Positions 26,609 through 38,010 of a stretch of DNA of 64,000 bases are shown here, piece by piece (positions within the stretch are counted from its first letter, which is position 1; each line of letters starts with the position of its first letter). A program made the translations under genes and the position numbers. The notes under the pieces are model-generated. The model worked only from the letters and a program-made list of their open reading frames with translations, was not told the DNA's origin and did no database searches. Source of the stretch: Pegea sp. RAD2-039 (Eukaryota > Chordata > Thaliacea > Salpida > Salpidae); the NCBI GenBank assembly GCA_034620365.1, contig JAQGEQ010000137.1, forward strand, positions 248,001 through 312,000, given 5' to 3'.

Positions 26609-26756
26609 AATCTATAATTTCGTGTTTTATTCTCATTTCAAAAACTCGTAAATACAAATAAGTTGTTGATTCATAATCGAAGACATGATTAAGTGCTGGG
26701 AGTGATATTTAAGATGAACAATTAGAAAGATGTACACGATTGTTAGGAGAGCTTGA

Positions 26757-29537
26757 TTACTCGTTCTCATCTACATCTTCTCCTGATTTTAATTTCGCGA
26801 TTATTTGCTTCAGTCGCGCGACTTCCTTTGAATCTGCGTTCTTAGACGCGTTGTTTGTGATCAATTTTACTCGAGATGCATAAGTCAACGAGATGATTGA
26901 TTCATCTGTGTTGTAATCAGCTGGTGAAATATTAACGAACATCAAAGTCTTTGAATTCCCACCTAAGGAGTCTTGCATTAACATCGTTAATTTATTGTTC
27001 CGGAATGGAATAAAAGATTGTTCAGTACTAAGAGCAGATATAACATCACCAAGAGCAGATAAAGATTTATTGATAGAGTTAGCTTCTTTTAATTGTTCTG
27101 CTCCAGCTCCAGTCTTTGCAACTCTTTCACTGCCAGCAAGATCAACTAAACTCAGTTTTCCTTTAGTAACTGCTCCTGTAGTTTTATTGATACTTTCAAT
27201 TACAATTCCAATAATTAAATGAGAACGGGAACTTTCTGAATTCATTTTTGTTGAAGCGATATGTCGATTTTCAGAACCACCTTGAAATATCTTATAAAGT
27301 TCATCTGCATCAGAAGCTTCACAAATAATCGCTCCTTGGATGTAAACCATTTCTTTTTTATCTTTTTTAATATCTAATCTCTCTTCCGTTTTTCCAGTTT
27401 TTAATAAATCAATCAACTTATCATTATACAACTCCAACATGTAACATGAAACCCTAAACTCAAATTTCTTCTCATTCTCTTTCACTAATTGAAAAATTCT
27501 TTCAAAGGCCCTTGGAGCGATTCCAGGCAACGTTTGATTCTGATCACCGATCATTGTATAAGTCTTACCTGAACCAGTTTGTCCATATGCAAATATACAA
27601 ACATTAAAACCATCAACAGCTGATTGAATCAACATCTTAGTATCTTCAAACACATTTTCTTGGGAGTGTTCATTTGTGAAGATCTGATCAAATTGGAACT
27701 CTTTCATGTTTCTTCGTTTATCTTCAATTTGAATTGTATATTCATCAGGTGATTTTACAGCATATATATTCTTATTTGACTTCTCTGTGTTACTCAGAGG
27801 TCTTACTCGACAATAAACTCGGATCTTTCCTTTCATATCTTCCAACAAATTATAATATTTCTTTCGGAGCAGTCTTTCGGAGTTGTAGTTACTGACTAAC
27901 TCTTCATTGTCACTTTTTAAAGATTTAATTTTCTGTTTCAACTCAGGAACTTGCTTGAGTGCAACTGCACCGAATTCCGCGGACTCTTGAATCTTTTTTA
28001 CTTCTTCTTCTTGAGTTTTTAACCTTCTTTCTAAAATTAAAATCTCTTTTTTCGACTCTTTCAATTCAGCGCTGAAATTTGACGAATTTTTCAAATTTTT
28101 TTCCGACTTTTTATTTTCAGTTAAAAGTTTCTTCTCTAAATCTTTAATCTTCTTTTCAAGTATCTTTTGATTTCTATCAACACCTACACTTGAGTTAATA
28201 GTTGTTGGAGTTTGTATCTGCTCTTCCAGTATTTTAATCCTTCTTTTTGCTTCTCTATTTTCTTTTTTAGAAACGAGAAGTAGCGCTTTAGTGTCACGAA
28301 GTTCTTCTGGAGAAACCATTTTCGTCGATTTTATTTTTACATCTTTATTTGCTTCTTCTAAATCTTCAATCTCATCTTGATCTTCATCAACAGATTTTTC
28401 ATTTTCTGATTCAATTTTATCTTCACCTTCTTCATCTTTTTGAAAAAGATCCTCATCATCGTTTTCTTCGATCTTAGAAACATCTTCTAAATCTTCTTCT
28501 TCTTCAATCACATCTTTTTGCAGCTCTCTAAGATCCTCATCTTTTACAGAAGACCGCTCATCTTTCACAACTTTTTCACTTTCTCTGTTATCCTCTCGAA
28601 TTTTAACTTCATCTTCTTTTTCTTCATCATATTTTTCTTTATTCAACTCTTTTGAATCAACAGATGACAACTTCTTCAAAATCTCTTGCTTTTCAATCTC
28701 TAAACTCTTATTTTTCAGTTCTAATCTTGTGATGACTTCATGATAAGGATCACTAAACTGTTTCACTTGAAGTACTGATATCACTTGCTTATATTGTTCA
28801 ATCCTATTTTTATGGGAGTCTTTTATTTTTTCTATCAACTCTCTATAATATTGTTGTTTCTTCAACTCAAAAGTTTTAAATTTAATTTCCATTTGTTTAA
28901 TAACATTCAGATGTGAGCTTTTTATTGTATCAATATCTTTACAAATTCTTATTATCATTGCTTCAGCATATTCATAAGGAATATAAGCAACCTCTTTAAA
29001 ACTTTCTTCACCAATTTTTTCATCTAAGACTTCTTCATTGACGTCAAAACTTTCTTCTTCTTCTTCTGGTTCTTCTTCTAACGCTTTATTATCAAAAAAT
29101 AGATTTGCATTTGCAGTTTTTGGTCGTTTAGTTTGAAAATCATTTAAGTTTTTAATTTTAGTCTTCTTAGGAGCAGACCAAGGTCTCTTTGAGTCTTTAT
29201 TTAAAACTCTAACTTTTGTTTGATTCAACATTTTCTTAATATAATCCAATCTTGAACTAGACTCAATAGTCACTTCATCATCTTCATCTTCTATATTAAT
29301 GACTCCAGCTTCTTGTTCTTGTTCCAAATCATCTTTTATATCTAACGTTCTACCAGGAAGAATAATTTCTTTTTCTTCTGGATGTTTTTCAGGACTTTTT
29401 TCTGGATTTTCATCTAATTTTGTAACTTGTGGTTCCTTAGAATCAGAAAATGAACTTTCTTTATAAAATAATTTCTCATTTTCAAATGCTTCATTAGCTG
29501 CAGGAGAAACTTTACTTTTTGATTTGGTTGCCAACAT
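26757..29537 (-). CDS. C-terminal-motor kinesin-14, KCBP/KinC-like
   Basis: A single open frame of 926 codons. Residues 1-190 are acidic and disordered, and about 190-560 are charged helical sequence predicted to form coiled coils. A kinesin-14 neck (LLEDMKGKIRVYCRVRPL) joins a complete motor domain from about 565. Visible motifs are the P-loop GQTGSGKT, switch I NSESSRSH and switch II DLAGSE, so the ATPase should be active. Kinesin-14s with this neck usually move toward microtubule minus ends. The tail after the motor (SKEVARLKQIIAKLKSG) resembles the plant KCBP and sea-urchin KinC type, where this region is regulatory; calmodulin binding here is inference. No MyTH4-FERM region is present. 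The gene is intronless although its neighbours are not. A TTTTTTAG acceptor ends 19 nt before the ATG. Confidence 0.92.
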   Translation of the reverse strand: MLATKSKSKVSPAANEAFENEKLFYKESSFSDSKEPQVTKLDENPEKSPEKHPEEKEIILPGRTLDIKDDLEQEQEAGVINIEDEDDEVTIESSSRLDYIKKMLNQTKVRVLNKDSKRPWSAPKKTKIKNLNDFQTKRPKTANANLFFDNKALEEEPEEEEESFDVNEEVLDEKIGEESFKEVAYIPYEYAEAMIIRICKDIDTIKSSHLNVIKQMEIKFKTFELKKQQYYRELIEKIKDSHKNRIEQYKQVISVLQVKQFSDPYHEVITRLELKNKSLEIEKQEILKKLSSVDSKELNKEKYDEEKEDEVKIREDNRESEKVVKDERSSVKDEDLRELQKDVIEEEEDLEDVSKIEENDDEDLFQKDEEGEDKIESENEKSVDEDQDEIEDLEEANKDVKIKSTKMVSPEELRDTKALLLVSKKENREAKRRIKILEEQIQTPTTINSSVGVDRNQKILEKKIKDLEKKLLTENKKSEKNLKNSSNFSAELKESKKEILILERRLKTQEEEVKKIQESAEFGAVALKQVPELKQKIKSLKSDNEELVSNYNSERLLRKKYYNLLEDMKGKIRVYCRVRPLSNTEKSNKNIYAVKSPDEYTIQIEDKRRNMKEFQFDQIFTNEHSQENVFEDTKMLIQSAVDGFNVCIFAYGQTGSGKTYTMIGDQNQTLPGIAPRAFERIFQLVKENEKKFEFRVSCYMLELYNDKLIDLLKTGKTEERLDIKKDKKEMVYIQGAIICEASDADELYKIFQGGSENRHIASTKMNSESSRSHLIIGIVIESINKTTGAVTKGKLSLVDLAGSERVAKTGAGAEQLKEANSINKSLSALGDVISALSTEQSFIPFRNNKLTMLMQDSLGGNSKTLMFVNISPADYNTDESIISLTYASRVKLITNNASKNADSKEVARLKQIIAKLKSGEDVDENE

Positions 29538-29555
29538 AAAAACTTTTCTTTTAAC

Positions 29556-31512
29556 CTAAAAAATGTTTATAATTATTCATCTTATTGTATAAAAGAAGAT
29601 TTTTTAAATTATTCAACAAATTATAACAAATTAAAAGTTATTTCAGTTATTCTAATAAATGTATCAGCTATTTTAACAAGAATCTTATTTTAAAAGTTAA
29701 AAATTAGAAAGATTATTTTATTGATTGCTGAAAATAGTTTAAATAACAAATAGAAAAAATAAAGAAAATTAAAAAACTTTCAAAAAATTTTCAAAATAAA
29801 ATATCTTGAATTTAGTTTATAGAATTAAACATATCACAGATAAATTGAAATATTGAATAACATTTTTCAATATGTTTTTAAAATTGCTATAAACTTTTTA
29901 AAAGTTTTAATAAAAACTCATAAAATTTGTTGTCAACACCCTAACGCCAAAATCAAACAGAAGTGTTTCTCGTTGATAAATTTTAAATTAAAATTGTAAA
30001 AAGTATTTAACAAAAATTTTTATGACAAAATAACTTTTAAGAAAGTGCTTTTGTGCTCTTGTCAGCAATTTAGAAATATTTTGAAAAAGAAATCTAATCA
30101 AAAATAAAGATTGGGCTCACATTATAAGATGTATAAAAATATATATAGACATATATGAAATAGCGTTAAGTAAAATTTTAGAATTAAAAGGTTTATTAAT
30201 GAACATTATTTTATATTGCTTTATTATTATATCTTTTTATATTATTTTATACATTTTATATTCATTTCTCATGATTGATAACTCAAATATATTTTGTAAA
30301 TTGATCAAACATGTTTAAAAAAATGTTAACATATTAATAATAATATTGATACATTGATAGACCGTATTTCCAAATTTAAAAAAACAGAAGTTGTCAATAG
30401 TATTTCTAAAGTACACAGAAATGTTCTGTCCTCAATAATATTAACTACCTCAAAATATAAATAAAGAACTTTATTCTGATGTTGAAAGAAACAATTTTAT
30501 ACGAAAATGTCTTTTTTATTTGTTATATAATCTCTATAATCACTTAATTACTAATATTCATAAATAAACCAATATTTTAAGTTACAATCGTAGAAGATGT
30601 AATATTTTATCAATAATTTTGCGTAGAATCTATAATTGACTCAAATAATTTATAATACTAGTTCTTTTTAACCTTTTTTAAAAAATTATTAGAACAACCA
30701 ATCGAAATATATCATCTGTAGGTGTAGATTTTTAAAATAAGCATCATTATGTTTTTCTTACATTATTGTAGTTTTTAAAATTTCTAATAGTAATAAATTT
30801 ATAAATATTTTTTAGAAACTGATAGATACAACATTCAAATAATTATAAAATGATTATTTTTATTTTAAAAGTTGTGTTTGTAACTTCGGTTTGTGTCAAT
30901 TCTGTAAAACGCCGTTTTATGATAACATTTTTATAAATGCTTCGTATTTACAACCCATACTTAAATTGATAATAATTTAATTTAATAATAAATATTGTTT
31001 GAAGTTACAGAAAAAATTATTATTTTCAGTTTTTTTTATTAATTTCCTAAATACTTTGAAATTGTAAACTTATTATAATCTAAAGCTTTTAGTTATTTTT
31101 TATTTTCATTTATTTTGAAATTTTTTTTTATGCTTGGTAATGTCTCCATAGTTATTAAATATTTATAGAGGTTGAAATAGATAAATGTTTTATTTAATAG
31201 ATAAAAGTAATTTAAAAAATAGTATTTTAACTTTCAGTTGTTAGTTTTATGTATGAATTGTTTAGATATTTAAAATAAGAAAATATCAAAGATTATTTAT
31301 TTATTTCATCAAAATAAACTGAAAATAAGATTTAGTTTTATAATTTTTAAGTCTTCTTATTAAGAATGAAAAAATATATTTTTTATAAGTATTTAAGAAT
31401 AGTATAATAATTTTATTAAAAAATAAAAACAAATATTTTATAACTTACTATATATAAGATTATATACTTTTAATAATTATGATTTTGTACAAATTTGTTG
31501 ATAGTTTTTAAG
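29556..31512. other. AT-rich intergenic stretch
   Basis: Between the divergent kinesin and zinc-finger genes, no coding sequence, RNA gene or clear repeat is visible. Both promoters should lie here. Composition is extremely A/T-rich and I see no motif worth naming. Confidence 0.5.
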
Positions 31513-31514
31513 AT

Positions 31515-34493
31515 ATGACAGATTATTTGATGGAGTTTGGAAAAGATTGTTCAACAGTAGTTCATTCAGAACATATTCTTAATACTTACATAATAAATGC
31601 TAAAGAATCTGATGAAGATACTAAAAATATGCTTCTCATGGATTTATTTCCTAATAGTCAGTTTTATCATTAAATAGAAACTTAATATTAATTAACCACT
31701 AAATATTTTTATTTCAATTTCAATTTCAATAATTCCTAATTAAATGATTTGTATTTTAATAACTTAAAATCGAAATATAAAAAGAATTAATTTTAATCTT
31801 TCAAACTTCTAGGTTCTTCGATCACATTAGACAGTGGCTTATCAATTAATTCTTCCAACTCTAGTAACATGTGTCAATACTTGCCATCAACAGTTGAAGA
31901 TCAAATTGAAATGGTTTAAAAACGTTTTAATTGATAGAAAAATAAGTTAACTGTCAAAAAACTTGTAAATTTTCTCGTTTATCTTTTAAAGTTGGAAATA
32001 TGTAATGATGAAATTATTTTTTATGTAGGATGATTCCTCTAATCTTCTGAAGTCAGATAATTTATCCTTTTATTTAAACTCTGCTTCAAATAATGAAACA
32101 AATTTGACTTTTTCTGATGTTCAACCAAATTTTAAACAAACACAGAAACCTTCGAAAGGTTTTTATATTTCATAATTTGTATTTTTTTTTTATAAATCTA
32201 CAAACTTATTCAGATTATCAAGAAAAGAACGAGAAACTGGACAAGATGATTTTTAGTTTTGTAAATCATTCGCGTTGTTCTAATCAACCTCATGAAAACA
32301 TCAATCTATCTTCATATAATCCTGATCCTCTACATCACTGCGAAACTGGATCTTTTTTTGATATCAACCAAATTTGTACTTCAAAAGAACCATGTATAAA
32401 TGTGGATGACAGTAAAAAGCAACTGGTAATCTTCAAATTTATTTAATTTTGAGCATTTTTTATTTTTTCATATTTTAAGGTGATTGTAACTCAAGATCCA
32501 GTTTCAAAAGATGAAAAAAATGTCTCATTGATCAGGAGTAAAGCTGATAAGATAACTGTCGATTTATTAGTTGATGATGTAGACTTTAATGCCTCTGAAG
32601 ATAAAGGTGAAAAATCTTTAAATATTTCGACAATTTTTTATTAATAACTTTTTAATCATTGAATATTGACTTTAGTTTGGAAATATTTTAATTATGTTGT
32701 TTGTTGTGTTTTAGAAACTGATTTTATCTCATCTGATTGTAATCCATTAATTATTGATGTTATTTCGAATGTTAATGTCTCAAGTACACAACTGGAAGCT
32801 TCTATCGACTCAAATTCTGACAAATCTTCAAATTCACAGATTGATAAATCGGTAAATAACTGAAATCATCAAATTTTCTTTCTAGATTTGATTATTTGTA
32901 ATTATTTTAGTCGAAAAAACGTAAAAAAAGTTCAACTAACAACAATCCAACTAATTCTAGCGCTGAATCTTCACAAAAACCTTTTAAATGTTCACGGTTA
33001 GTGATTCGACATCTTTTTATAGCTTCTCGACTTCATTTTCATTTTTTTAGATGTACTTTAAAATTTTCTTGTCAAGAAATACTAGAAGCTCATATGAAAT
33101 GTCATTCTTCTAACCACGATAAAATGTTCTTCTGTTACTTTGAATGTTCTTACTCTGACAGGACTTGGGTTAAGGTAGCTGAGTTTTTATTAGAAATTCA
33201 CTTCTGTTATTTTTTCAATCAAATTTTTGATCTACAAATATTATAATTTTCTAGATGTATCATCATTTATTTAAACACGGTTTTCCAAAACCCTACAAAT
33301 GTAGTGAATGTTCTTTCACTTGTATCAGCAAAAGCGATCTAACAACGCATGGTTACGTTCATGCGAAGACCAAAGACTGGATGTGTGAAAAGTAAATTCC
33401 CCAAATTTCTTATCAATTTGTTGATATTTTCTTGAAATTTATAGATGTCAACGACCTTTCAAACACCGAAGAAACCTGCTAGCACATTCAAGGGTGTGTA
33501 GAGGTTTAAGTAGTTCAGGGAAACCGTTAGCTAATGAAAATATCAAATTTCAATGCGGGTAAAGTTGATAGCTGATAGAGGAATTGTAAATTCATATTTT
33601 CATTCACAGAATTTGTAACAAGCGATTAGCTAACAAACGAAACCTAGATAAACACATGGAGATACACTCCAATGTTAAACCGTTTGTTTGTCACATTTGT
33701 GGTCATAAGACTCGATTGAAAGAATCACTTATTATGCACAAGAGGTTACACACAGGTCAGTTTGACCCCCTTGTCACAATCAAATTCATGAAAGTGTTTT
33801 GTGCAGGTGAAAAACCCTTCAAATGTGACATGTGTAATTACTCAACACCGGATAAATCATCTTTAAGAAGACATAAAAGAAGACATAATAATGATAAACC
33901 TTATAAATGTACCTTGTGTAATTACACGTAAGACCTAATACAAGATCCAATCATCTTTTAGTAATTCAATTGATGCAGATGTATACAGAAGCATTGTTTA
34001 GAAACTCACACACGAAGAGCTCACACAGGTGAACAGTTTGTCTGCCATCTCTGTCAGTATATGACTCCAAATCGATATGCATTAAACCAACATTTCAAAC
34101 GATGTAATTACAAATTAGTTGGTTGTAATAGTCAAAATGTTGATGGTGTTCCTGATAGTTTTGATCAAGATTTAGAAGATGATAGTTCAGTTAGTATCAT
34201 ATTTCCTTCTTTCTACTTTTCTAATTGATTTTTTTGTAGAGTAATAATATAGATTGTGAGAATGTTATTCAATTTGAAGAAATCGAGTCACATCCAATCA
34301 TAACGCCATTTACTTCCGATTCAAAATTAAGTAAGTTGAATATTATTTGAGTTTGTAGAAACTTACTACTAATCTGTCAGCTTCTTATCTTTTGTGTTTT
34401 GTAGAATTAAATATTTTCATAAAACGGTTATTATTATCACAAACTTCACTTTTATGTAATTCAGAGTTTTTTAAATTGAAACAAATCTTTTAA
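31515..34493 (+). CDS. C2H2 zinc-finger protein with nine fingers
   Basis: About fifteen small exons can be joined in phase, giving roughly 655 residues. The start ATG at 31515 follows GTTTTTAAG by two bases. The first half is Ser/Asn-rich and acidic, without domains, ending in a basic KKRKKSS patch (probable nuclear signal). Fingers follow from exon 7: CSRCTLKF, a degenerate CYFECSY with C-x3-C, CSECSFTC, CEKCQRPF, CGICNKRL, CHICGHKT, CDMCNYST, CTLCNYTC and CHLCQYMT. Several end in C instead of the last H. Linkers such as HTGEKPF are typical of DNA-binding fingers. The last exon (34405-34493) is tentative; a stop is also reached without it. I cannot assign an orthologue; it is presumably a sequence-specific transcription regulator. 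Confidence 0.85.
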
Positions 34494-34638
34494 ACCTAAT
34501 TTTAAAGTTTTGAAATTACTAACAAATATAATAAAATTATCTAGAACCATCTTACAAGTCATCTGAGATACAATTAAAATATGAAATTTTTGTAATAAAC
34601 TGAACCCACAAACACTAAACTTTTAACGAAATGCTGCC

Positions 34639-34646
34639 TATATAAA
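34639..34646 (+). promoter_or_regulatory. TATA box of the RNase MRP gene (Pol III type 3)
   Basis: TATATAAA begins 26 bp before the inferred RNA 5' end. That spacing is expected for snRNA-type RNA polymerase III promoters such as U6, RNase P, RNase MRP and 7SK. A proximal sequence element should lie about 25-30 bp further upstream (near 34595-34620), but I cannot recognise it without lineage-specific examples. Confidence 0.7.
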
Positions 34647-34664
34647 CAATTTAATCAGCTTCAC

Positions 34665-34944
34665 TTTGTCCTACGGATGATCTGCTATCTAAATACAATT
34701 CCACGAAATTGTATTTGGGGGAAAGTCCTCGGAAAAGTAAGCAGAGATGCTCCAAGCTGACTTCAGCTTGTCACGTTTCTCCTTCTAATCGGCTAGTATC
34801 AACTAGTCGGGGGTTTCCCCCGCGCGTCGAAGCCACTTCCGGTTGAGCGCGATTAGATGAAGCGGTTGTTCGAAGCACAGTTATGCAGATGACGACATCG
34901 CGTCGTTACCACAACGAGGCTTACACTTCGTAGGACAAAAATTT
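34665..34944 (+). ncRNA. RMRP: RNase MRP RNA
   Basis: RNase MRP RNA is the RNA core of the ribonucleoprotein that cleaves precursor rRNA in the nucleolus. TTTGTCCTACG at 34665-34675 pairs perfectly with CGTAGGACAAA at 34929-34939 to close the molecule (P1). A perfect 10-bp hairpin at 34691-34716 sits where the P3 arm belongs, followed directly by GGGGGAAAGTCCTCGG. That box (34721-34732) matches the MRP form of CR-I, GAAAGTCCCCGG in human, and not the RNase P form. GCAGAGATGCTCC follows, as in human MRP. Near the 3' end AGTTATGCAG and CCACAACGAGGCTTACA match the human AGTTACGCAG and CCACACGGGGCTCA blocks. Length is about 280 nt, against 267 in human. Composition is far more GC-rich than the flanks. 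RNase P RNA is the main alternative, disfavoured by CR-I. Confidence 0.88.
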
Positions 34945-34946
34945 TT
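34942..34946 (+). terminator. Pol III T-run terminator
   Basis: TTTTT lies three bases after the closing P1 stem of the MRP RNA, the usual RNA polymerase III stop signal. Confidence 0.75.
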
Positions 34947-35023
34947 ACTCCAAGTTTAAATCAGGAAAAGAAATTGAAGAATGGGAAACCCCCTCTTCAT
35001 CACAAGCGACTTCCTCTAAAGAC

Positions 35024-35398
35024 ATGGATCGAGTCTCCTCCTCTCAGATCATCAAGTCCAGGAGGAAGTTTCCCAACTCCCCGAACAACGATCAAACGGT
35101 CTTCTTCCTCTAACTGTCAATCATCTTAATCAACTTCTGTTGTATCTACAGGCGGATGAACATTCAATCGTGATCTCCGCGGATGAATGCGCGGTTTTAT
35201 CAGCCCATTTTCACGAAGTAATTTAAGATTTGTTTCAAAAAAGCAACGAATATTTTCAACTTATAAAATTTCTACATCTAGAACAGTAAAGACGTATGGA
35301 TGAATAAGAAAGAGAATACTACCAGCTACATCCTGTTGCAAATGAACGCTGATCAGAACTCTAATCTAGATGAAGAAGCTAATATCTTTCAGAAATAA
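35024..35398 (+). CDS. small unknown protein, three exons
   Basis: Exons 35024-35098, 35152-35217 and 35282-35398 (75, 66 and 117 nt) join in phase 0 with introns of 53 and 64 bp, giving 85 residues. The frame is open upstream of the ATG back to a stop at the MRP gene end. Codon use and base composition are clearly coding-like against the flanks. The N-terminus is basic and serine-rich (SSSQIIKSRRKFPNSPNND); the middle is VISADECAVLSAHFHE; the end is hydrophilic. I recognise no family. It begins about 80 bp after the MRP RNA on the same strand. Confidence 0.6.
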
Positions 35399-36179
35399 TT
35401 TTCTTCTGTAACTCTCTTATTGGTGTTTACTTTTCTGATTTTTCTACTTTTGTTAGTTTTGTATTTTATTTGCCAATTTTCTATCTTTTCAGATACTCAA
35501 CGATTTAAGTAGTAAAATTCTTATTTGAAATAAATCTGGTTTACTTCAACAATTAATTGTTAATTTTGTTGAACTATCTGATGCAATCAGTATTTCTGTA
35601 ACATCTTCAACTGCTTCTCAGAACTAACTTCAATTCTTTTTGAAAGAAAGTTGAAAGAAACACCAAACTTGTTGTCGTCATTAAATAAAATCGAATAAAA
35701 GCAAATCTGAAATTGTTACTTTGAAAGTTTATTTTCAAAACTGTTGCAACAACTAACTGATAAAATATCACTAAGTGAAGTAATTCATTTTTATAGCTAA
35801 CTCTGAACAAAATTTTCTACCAAGTGTACTTGAAAGTGCTGAGATATTATTTGTTTATAAATTGAAAAATGAAGTTTAAATGTCATTTGAAGTTTAAGGA
35901 TTATTTTGGTAGAATTGAAAGTTTTTTAAATATTTTCAATTAAATTCTTCTAACTTGAAAAAGTTTTTAAAAGTCTAGTATAAAAACCCAGATTTTTAAG
36001 GAATAACTCATTTAAAATATCAACAAGTAGAACATAAAACAAATGTTGTAATTTATTTCAAATAACTTATATCAAAGAAGGTTTCTATCTCCATCTAAAT
36101 ACTAAAATAACGAACCATATAAATTATCAGTTTTATTTTATCAAGTTGTAACAACAAATGTTTTGAAATTTCCAATATT
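35399..36179. other. AT-rich intergenic stretch
   Basis: No gene is supported. A 67-codon open frame on the - strand (35607-35810) lacks any recognisable feature. Confidence 0.5.
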
Positions 36180-36542
36180 TTATTTGAATGCATTCAAATA
36201 ACGATTTTCAAACCAAATACCATTTTCTGAATATTTTTTTTCAAATGGATCTGGCCATCTCCAAGCATAATTGCTGTAAAGTTGTTTCTGTTTCCCTTTT
36301 CTAAATTGAAGTTGGTTATGTCTACCATGTGTAGGACAAGCAATTGCCAGTCGTCCATGTACTTTAGTGAACTGGCAGTCTTCACACATTTTATGAACAG
36401 TCACCCGACGTTTCAAACCTGCTACTGGTTGCAAGAACAAAGACGGTTTTGGTGAATTAATAGATTGAATTTTATTTGCACTCAAATTAGTAAATGTCAA
36501 CAGATTGACTCTTTGAGACGTTTTAAGCAAAATTGACAACAT
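36180..36542 (-). CDS. MRPL36: mitochondrial ribosomal protein bL36m
   Basis: A single exon of 120 codons. Residues 1-45 form a Ser/Thr/Lys-containing leader that looks like a mitochondrial targeting sequence. The bL36 core follows: LKRRVTVHKMCEDCQFTKVH and then CPTHGRHNQLQ, with the C-x2-C, C and H ligands of the family's zinc ribbon. The protein sits in the large subunit of the mitochondrial ribosome. The roughly 40-residue extension after the zinc ribbon (WRWPDPFEKKYSENGIWFE) is longer than in bacterial L36. A TTTTCTTAG acceptor ends nine nt before the ATG, a candidate trans-splice site. Confidence 0.9.
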   Translation of the reverse strand: MLSILLKTSQRVNLLTFTNLSANKIQSINSPKPSLFLQPVAGLKRRVTVHKMCEDCQFTKVHGRLAIACPTHGRHNQLQFRKGKQKQLYSNYAWRWPDPFEKKYSENGIWFENRYLNAFK

Positions 36543-36551
36543 ATTTTTATC

Positions 36552-37420
36552 CTAAGAAAATTCTGTGAAATTAAACGAATAAATTTGGTGATGAATAGAT
36601 TATAAAATCTAATAATTTATCTAAATAATAATGTAAAAAATATTCTCTGGGAATAATGTATGATAGCTGAAAATATTATTAAAAATTTTAATTATGTTTC
36701 TGAAACTAAACAACAAAATACCAAAAAAATTTTTAAGATAAATTATCACCAAGAGAAAACATTTATTTAAAAGAAATTTATTAAATTAAATTTTTATGTT
36801 ACAAGATACTTAATCAATTATAATACTTATATAATACTTAAGATATTAAATAAATTATTAAATACAAATGATTAAGTACAAATTATTAAGTTTATCTTTA
36901 ACTTATAAATAATCTCAAATGTTTAAAATTAAATGAAAAGTTATAATACAAAAATACTAAAAAAAAATTATAAGAATTATATTAAATGATTTTAATTTAA
37001 ATACAAATAAACGAGAACAAATTTTGAAAACTTCAAATATTTTTCAAAATACTTTTTAAATATTCTTATCTATGATTAAAAAAGTCTAATTTAATTATTA
37101 ATGATAAATACAGAACTTCAAATCACTATTTTGGTTTCTGTTTGAAAAGACCTGCGCCCAAAACCAATTAACAGATATCAGATGGCTCACAAAAATAATG
37201 GTTTAAATAAAAGACCAATCATACAAAATTATTTTTTAATATTATTTTAGAAATTGAATTATTTGTTGAGCGATAGAAACTAAACCTTGAACTTTAAGAT
37301 AAAGAGTTACTTGTTGATTTGGTATTTAGTATTATCATGCAATTTTCTACTTCGAATAATTCATTGAAGAAAAAAATATATCACAAGTTATATTTGTTTA
37401 TTACAATAAATGCGAAAGAG
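36552..37420. other. AT-rich intergenic stretch
   Basis: Nothing recognisable is seen apart from very A/T-rich, low-complexity sequence. It ends where a retrotransposon fragment begins. Confidence 0.5.
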
Positions 37421-38010
37421 GGTGCCTGAAGAGAGTATCTCTCGCTAACACACATTTTCACAAATAACATTTATTAAATTAAAAATATAGAAAGCAAAAG
37501 ATATAGCAAGAGACGTTGCCTTCCAAAGCTGCCAACATAAATTATTATTTTTAAAAACTATTTCTACAAATTATTTTTAAAAATTATTTCTAAAAATTAT
37601 TTCTAAAAGTTTTCCAAAGAATTTGTGAAATGTTGCTCTTTCTTATTCTTGTAGACTTTTTTATAACGACTTCCTTGGTGTTTAAGAAGCTTTTTGTGTT
37701 TATCCATAAAAGTTTTTGTCCATAACTTTAGGTTATGTCTGTTTTTTGCTGAGTATATTCTTCTTTAACAATTGTTTTTGCACATAGTTTTAATTCGCTC
37801 TGACCAATGTACCACGTGATATGAGCTTATTAAGATGTAATGTGTATCGTCTGAGTTGATATAACTTTAGGGAAGGACTAATGGAAAAGAAATCATCGAG
37901 TAAAGTTCTTACACTAACTGATAATTCTTACCCAGAAATTATTCTTACAACTTGCTCTAAATCTACGATTATCAGCGTTTTCAGCCGTAGCTACATTTAG
38001 AGCTTGTTAG
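37421..38010 (-). mobile_element. decayed LINE fragment, same family as 19.6-20.7 kb
   Basis: On the - strand the stretch near 37790-37910 matches the C-terminal reverse-transcriptase tail of the copy at 19.6-20.7 kb; for example CTGACCAATGTACCACGTGA here mirrors the TCACCTGGTACATTGGTCAG region there. Its 3' end near 37425-37460 carries the shared GTTAGCGAGAGATACTCTC word, in which GAGAG and CTCTC can pair. Frameshifts and stops make it non-functional. Confidence 0.75.

Noticed and set aside
34665..34944. RNase P RNA instead of RNase MRP RNA
   Set aside because: The CR-I box GAAAGTCC-TCGG and the GCAGAG segment after it follow the MRP pattern, not the RNase P pattern.
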